64,000 nucleotides of DNA, taken from contig NZ_JBBMEJ010000004.1 of NCBI RefSeq assembly GCF_040096615.1, forward strand, positions 124,001-188,000, read 5' to 3'. Positions 1-8,216 of the stretch are shown here, piece after piece. A model generated the notes under the pieces. It did not search any database and had not been told where the DNA came from. It was given only the letters and a program-made list of their open reading frames with translations. The stretch comes from Blautia_A aquisgranensis. GTDB taxonomy: Bacteria; Bacillota; Clostridia; Lachnospirales; Lachnospiraceae. Numbering within the stretch: position 1 is the stretch's first letter; each line of letters begins with the position of its first letter. Made by a program: the position numbers and the translations under genes.

Positions 1-783
1 TTGATTTCTTTGGATTTTTTCAGTTAAATTATTTTTTCTTTTATCCCAGATAACTGACTCATTTGACGCAGTAGTCAGTAATGACTCTATTTTATTGGCA
101 TTAAACTTTCTGGATGTTGATGACGCATCTCTGCGATAATGAACATAATATGTTTTAGGGTTGACAACAATCACGTCTGCCGCATCATAGACCCTGACTG
201 AAAAATCCATATCTTCACTGCCAAATTTCATATTTTCGTCAAACTCAAAACCATATTTATCAATCAAAGATTTTTTATAAATACCATTCCACAGATTCGT
301 CAGATATCTTTTTTTACGGATATCATAATATCTGTCGTATTTCGTATTTCTGTCAACTACAATTTTTTCTTTTCCGTCTGTGTCTTTTTCCCTGACAATA
401 GTTCCGTCTTTTGTCACATCGATCAGTTTTCGACCGAATTTCACCATATCAGCATCATAATCCCGGGCCAGTCTGTAATTTTCTTCCAGAAGTCCTGGAA
501 TATATATATCGTCGTCATCACAAAATGCAATATATTCCCCGGTCGCAGCCTTTATTCCCATATTTCTGGCTTTACAAATACCGCCATTTTTTTCAGCATG
601 GATTACTTTTACTCTTGAATCTTTTTTTGCTATTGTGTCACAGATTTCTCCACTGTGATCTTTACCGCAATCATCCACCAGAATGACTTCTATTTCTTTT
701 AAAGACTGTTCCAACACACTATTCACAGCTTTTTCCAAATACTGTTCTGATTCATATACTGGAATTATTACGCTAATTTTCAT
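1..783 (-). CDS. Family 2 glycosyltransferase, C-terminus beyond window
   Basis: Reading the minus strand from an ATG at 783 gives 261 codons without a stop to the window edge, so only the N-terminal part is present. It starts MKISVIIPVYESEQYLEKA, the classic GT-A family 2 opening, followed by a VLVDD-type motif (ILVDDCGKD) and a metal-binding run FCDDDD near residue 95. These enzymes transfer a sugar from an activated nucleotide donor to a growing surface glycan on the inner face of the membrane. The start overlaps the licD-like stop by one base (TGATG), so it is translationally coupled and the last visible gene of the polysaccharide operon. The transferred sugar cannot be told from sequence. 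Confidence 0.88.
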   Translation of the reverse strand, partial: MKISVIIPVYESEQYLEKAVNSVLEQSLKEIEVILVDDCGKDHSGEICDTIAKKDSRVKVIHAEKNGGICKARNMGIKAATGEYIAFCDDDDIYIPGLLEENYRLARDYDADMVKFGRKLIDVTKDGTIVREKDTDGKEKIVVDRNTKYDRYYDIRKKRYLTNLWNGIYKKSLIDKYGFEFDENMKFGSEDMDFSVRVYDAADVIVVNPKTYYVHYRRDASSTSRKFNANKIESLLTTASNESVIWDKRKNNLTEKIQRNQ

Positions 784-1640
784 CAGTTTTCCTCTTTAAT
801 TCTTATCAGTTCTGTAGAATGCGTATTTCTTTTTTCTACCGGTGGGAGTTTCATATAATCACCATATATCTTTTTCAGATATGCATCATAATTTGCCGGT
901 GCCGTAAATTTCTCTCCTTCAAATTCATATAATGCTGCATCTCCATAGTAAAAAGATTTGCTCATAATACTGTTAAAACGATAAATTCCATTAAAATTCA
1001 TATAGACTTTACTTTTGGATGCAGGATATTTCATTAAAGTCTTTTCAAGCTTTTCATATTGCTTCTGGAGATTCATAAAACGTCCCGGTTTCAGAGTTTT
1101 TGCTATAAACATCAGGATCTTCTCATACCATGGACGGTTAGGCTTACTGTCCTGCAGATCTTCATAGTTAGCCCAGCCTATCATAACTTTTCTCCAAAGT
1201 AAATGAATTTTATGGATACTCAGTAAAAATTTATTCTCCGGCATTCCATCTAACGGAAAAATATCAATCCAGGCTGGTTCTATACGTGCCGTACTAAAGC
1301 TGTTATTTTTCACACAGACTTTATGATTCATTAAACGTGCTACCGGATGATGATAATTCACATCATCTGCATAGGATTTAAATTCCATTCCTTCAGGAAG
1401 TTCACTGTTAACAATCTTAATAAATTTTTGGTAATCTTCCCGCGGAAGAGCAATATCAACATCATCATCCCATGGAATAAAGCCATGGTGTCTGACTGCG
1501 CCTAAAAATGTTCCTCCGCTTAAGTAATATGTAAGATTATGAGCATTGCATATTTTTCTTATCTGGAGCAACATCTCAAATTCAACATCATGCAGTTCTT
1601 TTAAACTATCATTTTTTTCCAACGCCATCTTATTCCCCAA
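783..1640 (-). CDS. LicD family phosphotransferase
   Basis: A 285-residue protein with the LicD/nucleotidyltransferase-fold signature: YYLSGGTFLGAVRHHGFIPW followed by DDDVDIALPREDY around residues 40-70 (the metal-binding DDDVD). LicD proteins transfer phosphocholine or related phospho-alcohol groups onto teichoic acids or polysaccharides. It overlaps the upstream cytidylyltransferase by 11 bases and touches the downstream GT2 gene, so the three are one translational unit. A CDP-activating enzyme next to a LicD transferase suggests a CDP-linked substituent is made and attached to the glycan. An in-frame ATG four codons downstream is an alternative start. The substituent (glycerol, choline, other) is inference. 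Confidence 0.88.
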   Translation of the reverse strand: MGNKMALEKNDSLKELHDVEFEMLLQIRKICNAHNLTYYLSGGTFLGAVRHHGFIPWDDDVDIALPREDYQKFIKIVNSELPEGMEFKSYADDVNYHHPVARLMNHKVCVKNNSFSTARIEPAWIDIFPLDGMPENKFLLSIHKIHLLWRKVMIGWANYEDLQDSKPNRPWYEKILMFIAKTLKPGRFMNLQKQYEKLEKTLMKYPASKSKVYMNFNGIYRFNSIMSKSFYYGDAALYEFEGEKFTAPANYDAYLKKIYGDYMKLPPVEKRNTHSTELIRIKEEN

Positions 1641-2058
1641 CCTTTTTATTTTGTACTGTTCGAAGCTCTGTTGAACTGATTCCGCTTGTATGCGGTAAGT
1701 AAATTACACTTACACCTATTTTTTTCATTTCAAGCTCTGTCTGTTTCCAGCGGGAATTCCCTTTCCAGTCATCTCCGATAAAAATCACATCAAATCCTAT
1801 TTTCTTATGCATTTCAATCTTATCAAGCGTATCTGCAACAATGCATTCATCTACTGCTTTAATATTTCCCACTATATATTGGCGGCTGTTTTCATCGATT
1901 ACCGGTGTTTTATTTTTGTATGCTTCTACCAGTCTGTCTGAATTCACTCCTACTACAAGCCTGTCACAGTACTTCTTGGCGTTATTCAATAAATTTAAAT
2001 GTCCAATATGAAACATGTCGTATACACCTTGTGTATACCCAATTTTGTACTTTTCCAT
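1630..2058 (-). CDS. Glycerol-3-phosphate cytidylyltransferase-like protein (TagD family)
   Basis: A 142-residue nucleotidyltransferase of the TagD/RfaE-C type. It has the nucleotide-binding HIGH motif (GVYDMFHIGHLNLL, about residues 11-24), the acidic GDDWKGN motif and the C-terminal signature GISSTELR, close to the GISTT motif of TagD. Such enzymes join CTP with glycerol-3-phosphate or a similar phosphoalcohol to give a CDP-activated donor in the cytosol. Length is close to that of TagD (about 130 residues). The neighbouring LicD gene is the likely user of the product. Whether the substrate is glycerol-, ribitol- or choline-phosphate cannot be settled here. Confidence 0.85.
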   Translation of the reverse strand: MEKYKIGYTQGVYDMFHIGHLNLLNNAKKYCDRLVVGVNSDRLVEAYKNKTPVIDENSRQYIVGNIKAVDECIVADTLDKIEMHKKIGFDVIFIGDDWKGNSRWKQTELEMKKIGVSVIYLPHTSGISSTELRTVQNKKVGE

Positions 2059-2089
2059 AACTGCTAATCCTATACTGATATATTTTTAT

Positions 2090-3328
2090 CTAATTCTCAT
2101 TTGCAAAAATTTCTGCATACATGCTGCAAATTTTATCCCAGGTATATTCTTCTGCCACACGTTTTTTTGCTTTTTCCCCAAGCTTTGCAATTTCCTCGTT
2201 ACTCATATTATCCGCTTTATCAATCAATTCGGCAAGACTTCCCGGTTTGCGGCTCCAGTACAATGCACAATCCTCGGCAACTTCTTTATTAAAACCGACA
2301 TCCACCAGTAAATTCAGATCTGTACTTCCCAATGCCTCGATCAGACTCGGATTTGTTCCGCCGACAGTATGACCATGAAAATATGCATAGGCATTCTCAC
2401 GAATCTTTTTCAGCAATTCCTGATCATATACTGTGCCAACAAATTTGATTCTTCTATCACTTTTAAAATGTAATTTTTCTTCCAGTTCGTTTAAAAATTT
2501 GTCATTCACATTTGTAATAATGGCAAAGTCTTTTTTACTTTTACTGCACATAAATTCACGAATCATAACTTCAAATGAATTTTCAGGTACAAATCGACCT
2601 ACAACAAGATAATATTCCTTTTTGGTTAAGCCCTTCTCCAGATACCAGTTTGTCAGTTTTTCATCATCATCAGACAATTTGCTGAGTGTCAGATCCGCAC
2701 CATACGCAATGAATGTTGTATTCGGATTTTTTTTCCTGATTCCTTTTCCATCGTAACACTTATGAATGTATTTCTCTATATTTACAGAATCACAAACAGC
2801 AAGATCGCAATATTTAACCATTAACTGTTCTGAAATTTTCCAATATTTCCGAATTGGAGCAGACCATTTCGCTCTCATCCACTCATGTCCATCCGGATTT
2901 AAATATACACGGCCACCCAGCTTGTGAATCTTCTTATGAAAATATGCTGCAAATGGTCCGATACGACAAGCCATGATATACACGATCGGGTGCTTGATCC
3001 CATGCTCTTTTATATATTTGCAACAGATATTCAATGCCGCAATATCGTAATAAATCGCCTGTGCTGCACCTATCTGAGGAACATCAATTTTAAAACAATG
3101 TGCATTGTGAAATTCAAATTCGTGATCATTGATTCTGGTCACGCCTTCCAGCTTTGTCTCATCCATATAGCCATCACCGTTAGCTTTACATGCTACATGA
3201 TATTTTATATTTTTCTTATTCTGATGATGCTCTGTAAGTTTATATACAAAAGTTTCATATCCACCGTATGCGCCTAAGCTTTTGGCTCCTACCAAGAATA
3301 CATGTTGTACGTCATTTTCCTGCTGCAT
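2090..3328 (-). CDS. DUF1972 family rhamnosyltransferase-like glycosyltransferase
   Basis: A 412-residue GT-B fold glycosyltransferase. The N-terminus VFLVGAKSLGAYGGYETFV and the motif NPDGHEWMRAKW (near residue 145) are hallmarks of DUF1972 enzymes, whose studied member Cps2T is a beta-1,4-L-rhamnosyltransferase in pneumococcal capsule assembly. The C-terminal donor-binding half has GTNPSLIEALGS. It is the first gene of the visible operon, 31 bases before the cytidylyltransferase gene, and lies behind a ~390-nt leader and a strong promoter. Rhamnose as the donor is inferred from the family; acceptor unknown. Confidence 0.87.
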   Translation of the reverse strand: MQQENDVQHVFLVGAKSLGAYGGYETFVYKLTEHHQNKKNIKYHVACKANGDGYMDETKLEGVTRINDHEFEFHNAHCFKIDVPQIGAAQAIYYDIAALNICCKYIKEHGIKHPIVYIMACRIGPFAAYFHKKIHKLGGRVYLNPDGHEWMRAKWSAPIRKYWKISEQLMVKYCDLAVCDSVNIEKYIHKCYDGKGIRKKNPNTTFIAYGADLTLSKLSDDDEKLTNWYLEKGLTKKEYYLVVGRFVPENSFEVMIREFMCSKSKKDFAIITNVNDKFLNELEEKLHFKSDRRIKFVGTVYDQELLKKIRENAYAYFHGHTVGGTNPSLIEALGSTDLNLLVDVGFNKEVAEDCALYWSRKPGSLAELIDKADNMSNEEIAKLGEKAKKRVAEEYTWDKICSMYAEIFANEN

Positions 3329-3726
3329 TCATCTCCCCCCATTCTGTCCGAAAATCTGATTTTCAGGCATAAGTCAGTTCCTTTCTTTTATCTGCGTCAT
3401 TGAAAACTGAAAAAAACACATAAGAACACTGAACTATTTCAAATTATATTCCTAATAAACTCAAAGTAATATGAGAAATACACGGAAGCTTTGAGAGCAG
3501 TGTATAATTTTTATGTATTTTATTCAGTTTTCAATATAATAATCCGGTTCTTAATCCTATAAAATAATCTTTCTTTGACACAAAAAATGGACGCACCAAC
3601 CCTACAACACCTACATTTTCTATAATGTTATAGGATTGATCCATCTTTTTTTTAATTATCAGTAATAAAAACAGATTTTGTTCTTGAATATTCTTACACA
3701 AATGTATAATTTCAAGTTTACAAATT
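3329..3726 (-). other. Long 5' leader of the polysaccharide genes, no convincing gene
   Basis: About 390 nt separate the promoter at 3727-3755 from the DUF1972 start. The stretch is very AT-rich. A second minus-strand -10-like TATAAT (3443-3448) lacks a good -35. A short frame ending at 3531 and containing MDQSYNIIENVGVVGL has no Shine-Dalgarno site and resembles nothing I know. A processive antitermination or leader-RNA control site would fit a long capsule-type leader, but no named element is visible. Confidence 0.35.
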
Positions 3727-3755
3727 ATGATATCATCGCTGATATACATTGTCAA
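3727..3755 (-). promoter_or_regulatory. Sigma-A type promoter for the polysaccharide genes
   Basis: On the minus strand TTGACA (3755-3750), a 17-bp spacer and TATCAT (3732-3727) form a near-consensus housekeeping promoter. It points toward the DUF1972 gene, with nothing but leader between. Confidence 0.75.
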
Positions 3756-3827
3756 GTTTTAATGACTGAACCCTTCTGTTAAATCTGTACTTATTTGCTG
3801 TTTATACACACTTTCTCTGCTGTAAAT

Positions 3828-3862
3828 AAAACAGACAGTCTTTATAATTGACTGTCTGTTTT
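3828..3862 (-). terminator. Rho-independent terminator after galE
   Basis: A perfect 13-bp inverted repeat (AAAACAGACAGTC, 3828-3840; GACTGTCTGTTTT, 3850-3862) with a 9-nt loop lies 32 bp past the galE stop. The T-rich side is present in both directions, so it may work bidirectionally. Confidence 0.8.
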
Positions 3863-3893
3863 GGCTTTTCTTTATATTCTTACAGGCAGGTCC

Positions 3894-4910
3894 TTAATCT
3901 TCATATCCATTTGGGTTCTGGCTCTGCCATTTCCAGGAGTCTGCGCACATCTCGCGGATTCCGTTCTCAGCTTTCCAGCCCAGCTCTCTCTCTGCCTTGG
4001 ATGCGTCAGAATAGCAGGTTGCGATATCGCCAGGGCGGCGGGCTTTGATTACGTATGGGATCTTAACACCGGTAGCTGCCTCGAAGTTCTTAACGATGTC
4101 AAGAACGCTGTAGCCTTTTCCTGTTCCCAGGTTATAAATGCTTAAACCGGAGTTGTCCTCAAGCTTCTTGAGGGCTTTTACGTGGCCTTTTGCAAGGTCT
4201 ACTACGTGGATGTAGTCACGGACACCTGTTCCGTCCGGTGTATCGTAATCGTTTCCGAATACGCCAAGCTCTTTCAGCTTGCCTACTGCAACCTGTGTGA
4301 TGTATGGCATCAGGTTGTTCGGGATTCCGTTCGGGTTCTCGCCGATGGTTCCGCTCTTATGAGCACCGATCGGGTTGAAGTAACGAAGAAGTACTACATT
4401 CCATTCCGGATCTGCCTTCTGGATATCGGTAAGGATCTGCTCCAGCATGGATTTCGTCCAGCCGTACGGGTTGGTACACTGTCCCTTCGGGCACTCCTCT
4501 GTAATCGGGATGATAGCCGGATCTCCGTATACCGTTGCTGAGGAAGAGAAAATGATGTTCTTTACATTATGTTTTCTCATCACATCTACAAGTGTCAGGG
4601 TTCCTGCGATATTGTTCTCGTAGTATTCCCATGGTTTGGCAACCGATTCACCAACTGCCTTCAGTCCTGCAAAATGGATACAGGAGTCGATCTCCTCGCT
4701 GTCAAAAACCTTATTCATTGCGTCACGGTCAAGGATGTCTGCCTTATAGAATTTCACCGGTTTGCCTGTGATCTTGGATACTCTGTCAAGAGCTTTCTCA
4801 CTGGAATTACATAAGTTGTCAACAACGACTACATCATAGCCTGCATTCTGCAGCTCTACAACTGTATGGCTTCCAATGTATCCTGCTCCTCCTGTTACTA
4901 AAATTGCCAT
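3894..4910 (-). CDS. galE: UDP-glucose 4-epimerase
   Basis: A 338-residue extended short-chain dehydrogenase. The NAD-binding GGAGYIGSH motif (residues 7-15) and catalytic YGWTK (YxxxK, near 150) with an upstream SSSATVYG serine motif are intact, as is the substrate-binding RYFNPIGAH. It interconverts UDP-glucose and UDP-galactose in the cytosol, feeding the Leloir pathway and surface-glycan synthesis. A GGAGGAG Shine-Dalgarno site precedes the ATG. It follows the nucleotidyltransferase gene at 4990 and ends at a strong terminator, so the two probably form a small sugar-nucleotide operon beside the polysaccharide cluster. Confidence 0.96.
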   Translation of the reverse strand: MAILVTGGAGYIGSHTVVELQNAGYDVVVVDNLCNSSEKALDRVSKITGKPVKFYKADILDRDAMNKVFDSEEIDSCIHFAGLKAVGESVAKPWEYYENNIAGTLTLVDVMRKHNVKNIIFSSSATVYGDPAIIPITEECPKGQCTNPYGWTKSMLEQILTDIQKADPEWNVVLLRYFNPIGAHKSGTIGENPNGIPNNLMPYITQVAVGKLKELGVFGNDYDTPDGTGVRDYIHVVDLAKGHVKALKKLEDNSGLSIYNLGTGKGYSVLDIVKNFEAATGVKIPYVIKARRPGDIATCYSDASKAERELGWKAENGIREMCADSWKWQSQNPNGYED

Positions 4911-4989
4911 AGTTTCTCTCCTCCTCTGATTGGATTTAACAATTCCTGTTTATTTTAGCACTGTTCGGCACTTTGCACAATAGAGTAAA

Positions 4990-5913
4990 TCAATCCCAAA
5001 GTCCCTGTGGGTAAAGTCCCTGATCTTTAAGACTCTGAATTGCTTTAACTACAACCGGCTTGTCTTCTTTATAGGTCACACCATACCATTTATCCTGTGT
5101 GGTAAGAACTTTTACAGTAGCTTTTTTCTCCTTAAGAAGCTCATCTACTACAAATGGCAGGAAATACTCACATTTCAGCGGATTCTCCGGGATGCTTTTC
5201 TCAAGGAATACAGGGAAGCGTGCCTGCAGTTCCTTCATGAATCCGCCGGTAAAGCCCCACATATTCATGGATACCGGTGCATCAACCGGAAGACTTACCC
5301 ATGTTTTTCCGTCATCCTCGGTATAAGCTGCGCCACCGTCGCGTTTCTCAATATGTGTTCTCTCATTGATATCTGCGAGATATCCGTTCTCATCTGTCTC
5401 GCACACACCACGGGATACGTAGCCATTGTCTGTCAGTGTATTCTCAAGACGGTATCCTACCATCATGTACTGAGCCGGAGTACTCTCCTCCTGTGCCTGA
5501 ATCAGAAAATCATATGCCATCTTAAATGCATGTGTTCCATAGTAGTCATCTGCGTTGATCACAACAAACGGTCCGTCGATCTCTCCTGCACAGCTCAGTA
5601 CTGCATGTCCGGTTCCCCATGGTTTCACACGGCCTTCCGGTACCTGGAATCCTTCCGGAATGTTGTTCAGATCCTGGTGGACATACACGATCTCCACTTT
5701 ATCGCTTAAACGGTCTCCGATGGCGTCACGGAAATCCTGCTCATTCTCTTTCTTTATGATAAATATAACTTTTTTAAAGCCTGCGCGCACAGCATCATAA
5801 ATGGAAAAATCCATGATGATATGGCCTTCCTGATCCACAGGATCAATCTGCTTCAGTCCGCCGTAGCGGCTTCCCATTCCTGCTGCCATTACTACCAGAA
5901 CTGGCTCTTTCAT
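4990..5913 (-). CDS. Sugar-phosphate nucleotidyltransferase family protein
   Basis: A 307-residue NTP-transferase protein. The N-terminal AAGMGSRYGGLKQ is a variant of the nucleotide-binding loop G-x-G-(T/S)-R-x6-K of glucose-1-phosphate uridylyl/thymidylyltransferases, and VINADDYYG supplies the metal-binding aspartates. I chose the ATG at 5913 because AGGAGG lies just upstream; an ATG 16 codons earlier has no such site. It likely makes an NDP-sugar for cell-surface glycans, consistent with galE 79 bp downstream. The family is common in Clostridia but the exact sugar is unassigned; a signalling or choline-type substrate is possible. Confidence 0.82.
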   Translation of the reverse strand: MKEPVLVVMAAGMGSRYGGLKQIDPVDQEGHIIMDFSIYDAVRAGFKKVIFIIKKENEQDFRDAIGDRLSDKVEIVYVHQDLNNIPEGFQVPEGRVKPWGTGHAVLSCAGEIDGPFVVINADDYYGTHAFKMAYDFLIQAQEESTPAQYMMVGYRLENTLTDNGYVSRGVCETDENGYLADINERTHIEKRDGGAAYTEDDGKTWVSLPVDAPVSMNMWGFTGGFMKELQARFPVFLEKSIPENPLKCEYFLPFVVDELLKEKKATVKVLTTQDKWYGVTYKEDKPVVVKAIQSLKDQGLYPQGLWD

Positions 5914-6050
5914 AAACTTATTCCTCCTGTTATTCACTATTTCAGATTTTTTTATCCACAATATGTCAGAAAGCCGGGCAGATTCTCATCCGTCCGGCTT
6001 TCTGAACCCTGTATTTTATTATACTACAATTTACTCTGGAATCCTATCCG

Positions 6051-7400
6051 TTATTTTTCGGATATCTCCGGAAAAACGATCTCCATTCTTGTTCCCTGTC
6101 CCTGTTCGCTCTCCACATTGATCTCCGCATGATGAAGGGTCGCTCCGTGTTTCACGATGGAAAGGCCAAGTCCTGTTCCGCCTGTCTGCCTGGAGTGGCT
6201 TTTGTCCACCCGGTAAAAACGCTCAAAGATTCTTCCCTGCTCACTTTTCGGAATTCCGATTCCATCATCCACAACACAGTAAAACGGATGCCCCTTCCGG
6301 TTTCCTACCATAATACGCACATGTCCGTTGTTTTCTGTGTAACGCACGGCATTATCCGCAATGTTAAAGACCATTTCGTACAGAACATGGCGTACTCCCT
6401 GAATTTTCTCAGAGGAGCCTGAAAGTTCAAGCTCAATATTCTTCTTTCCTGCTGCATTTCTGAGATTGTTGGTCACATCTTCCGCAAGCTCATAGAGATC
6501 CACTTCCTCAAAAGGCACCTCACTGTTGCTCTCATCCAGTCTGGAAAGCTGAATAATATCAGCCACAAGATCGGAAAGCCTTACCGCCTCATGGTAGATT
6601 CTTCCGGAAAATTCCTGTACATGGTCGGCCGGTACCATTCCGTTCATCATAAGCTCTGCATAGCCCGAAATGGACATTAACGGTGTTTTCAGCTCATGGG
6701 AAACATTTGCCGAAAATTCCTTTCGGATCTCCTCTGCCTCTTTGAGCTCTTTTACCTGCTGCCGGATCTGACGGTTCTGCTCATCTACCCGCACAAGAAG
6801 CGGCCGAAGCTCCTCATAGCATACGTTTTTCAACGGATTTTCCAGATCCAGGTCGTTGATCGGCTGGATCAGCTCTCTTGTCTGCCTCTGGACAAAAATG
6901 AACTCCATGATCAGGACAAGAAGCATCAGAATTCCCAGAACCACAATGCTAGAAAACCAGGTAGAATAAATGGAATCCACTGTCTTTCCAACGCGGAGCA
7001 CACTTCCGTCATCCAGTTTTACTGCGTAGTAGAAGGTCTTTTTCGCAAAAGTCTCGGAATAGCGGATGCTTTCACTTGTTCCCTCTTTTTCTGCCTGGAT
7101 GAATTCCGGCCGGTTGCTGTGGTTTTCCAGCTTTTCCGGTGTTGCCTCGGAATCATAACGAACGGTTCCGTCCTTCGCGATCAGTGTTACACGGCTGGTC
7201 GATACATTTCCAAGCTTCTCTGTGAGATAAGAATCTCCAAGCTCTTCCATACCAACGCAGATGTACTGAGCTTCCTCCCGGACTCCCTGCTGCATATATG
7301 TGTTGAACCGGTTATAGGTTACCACACTGGCTGCCAGGAATGTAACCAGAACAGCCAGAACGATCATGACACTGGTGTGATTCAGAATCTTTTTTTTCAT
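6051..7400 (-). CDS. PhoR-like sensor histidine kinase
   Basis: A 449-residue membrane kinase: N-terminal membrane segment about residues 10-28, an extracellular sensor region of about 120 residues, a second segment about 150-170, then the dimerisation/phosphoacceptor box SHELKTPLMSI with His235. Next come the ATP-binding N box (NIADNAVRYTENNG), the G1 box (DDGIGIP) and GTGLGLSIVKH. It autophosphorylates and passes phosphate to the OmpR-type regulator just upstream, whose stop overlaps its ATG (ATGA). The pair adjoins a Na/Pi cotransporter with Pho-box-like repeats, so a phosphate-starvation PhoR role is likely. The sensed signal is inferred. Confidence 0.9.
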   Translation of the reverse strand: MKKKILNHTSVMIVLAVLVTFLAASVVTYNRFNTYMQQGVREEAQYICVGMEELGDSYLTEKLGNVSTSRVTLIAKDGTVRYDSEATPEKLENHSNRPEFIQAEKEGTSESIRYSETFAKKTFYYAVKLDDGSVLRVGKTVDSIYSTWFSSIVVLGILMLLVLIMEFIFVQRQTRELIQPINDLDLENPLKNVCYEELRPLLVRVDEQNRQIRQQVKELKEAEEIRKEFSANVSHELKTPLMSISGYAELMMNGMVPADHVQEFSGRIYHEAVRLSDLVADIIQLSRLDESNSEVPFEEVDLYELAEDVTNNLRNAAGKKNIELELSGSSEKIQGVRHVLYEMVFNIADNAVRYTENNGHVRIMVGNRKGHPFYCVVDDGIGIPKSEQGRIFERFYRVDKSHSRQTGGTGLGLSIVKHGATLHHAEINVESEQGQGTRMEIVFPEISEK

Positions 7401-8071
7401 AAGTGATCTCCTATCCGGTATCCCACACCTCGCACGGTTTCAATGAGATTTCCTGCCTCCCCAAGCTTCTGGCGCAAAGTTCTCACATGAACATCCACAG
7501 TTCTCGTCTCTCCGTCAAAATCATATCCCCACACATGGCAGAGGATCTGGTTCCTGGACATGACCAGCCCCTTGTTTTCCAGAAGATATTCCAGAAGCTC
7601 GAATTCTTTTCGGGTAAGCTCCTTCATCTCTCCCTGATAGCTGACCTCATGGCGGGACACATTCACACGGAGTCCCTTGCAGTGCAGCTCCCGCTCCTCA
7701 CTCTGTCTCGCACAGCGGCGAAGGACTGCTTTTACCCTGGCTACGAATTCCATCATTCCGAAAGGCTTTGTAATATAGTCATCTGCTCCGCCTTCCAGAC
7801 CTTTTACCTTGTCGAATTCTGCTTCCTTTGCTGTTACCATAATCACCGGGATATCTCTCGTCCTGGTATCACTTTTCAGCCGTTTCAGAATATTATATCC
7901 GTCCTCTCCCGGAAGCATGATATCCAGCAGAATCAGCTCCGGCAGATTTTTTTTCATGGCTGTGTCAAGCTCTGACCCTGTTTCAAAGCCTTCCGCCTCA
8001 AAGCCTGTTGTCTCCAGGGTATAGACAAGAAGCTCCCGGATGTTTCTTTCATCTTCCACACAGTAGATCAT
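7397..8071 (-). CDS. PhoB/PhoP-like response regulator (OmpR family)
   Basis: A 224-residue regulator with an N-terminal receiver domain (EDERN acidic pocket, phosphoacceptor aspartate in LILLDIMLPGEDG, conserved lysine in ITKPF) and a C-terminal winged-helix DNA-binding domain ending VRGVGYRIG. I place the start at 8071 because GGAGAGG lies 8 nt upstream; an ATG 13 codons earlier lacks a site. A TATACT -10-like box (8131-8136) lies upstream. It overlaps the kinase gene by four bases. Likely targets include the neighbouring phosphate transporter. Confidence 0.92.
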   Translation of the reverse strand: MIYCVEDERNIRELLVYTLETTGFEAEGFETGSELDTAMKKNLPELILLDIMLPGEDGYNILKRLKSDTRTRDIPVIMVTAKEAEFDKVKGLEGGADDYITKPFGMMEFVARVKAVLRRCARQSEERELHCKGLRVNVSRHEVSYQGEMKELTRKEFELLEYLLENKGLVMSRNQILCHVWGYDFDGETRTVDVHVRTLRQKLGEAGNLIETVRGVGYRIGDHL

Positions 8072-8159
8072 TCTCCATACCTCTCCGTTTGTTTTATTTA
8101 TAACTCTCAAAAAAATTTCTCTGTATCTTCAGTATAACTTCTTTCTTTTTACTGCACAA

Positions 8160-8195
8160 GCCCTGGTATCTGCTTTATAGACAGACAACCAGGGC
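8160..8195. terminator. Weak hairpin between transporter and regulator genes
   Basis: GCCCTGGT (8160-8167) pairs with ACCAGGGC (8188-8195) across a 20-nt loop. It lies just past the Na/Pi transporter stop, but the minus-strand side has no T run, so terminator activity is uncertain. Confidence 0.35.
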
Positions 8196-8216
8196 GTGTG
8201 TGTTTATTTTCTTATC

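Noticed and set aside
3531..3755. Short frame in the leader of the polysaccharide genes
   Set aside because: Starts inside the promoter, no Shine-Dalgarno site at either ATG, no known family; treated as leader.
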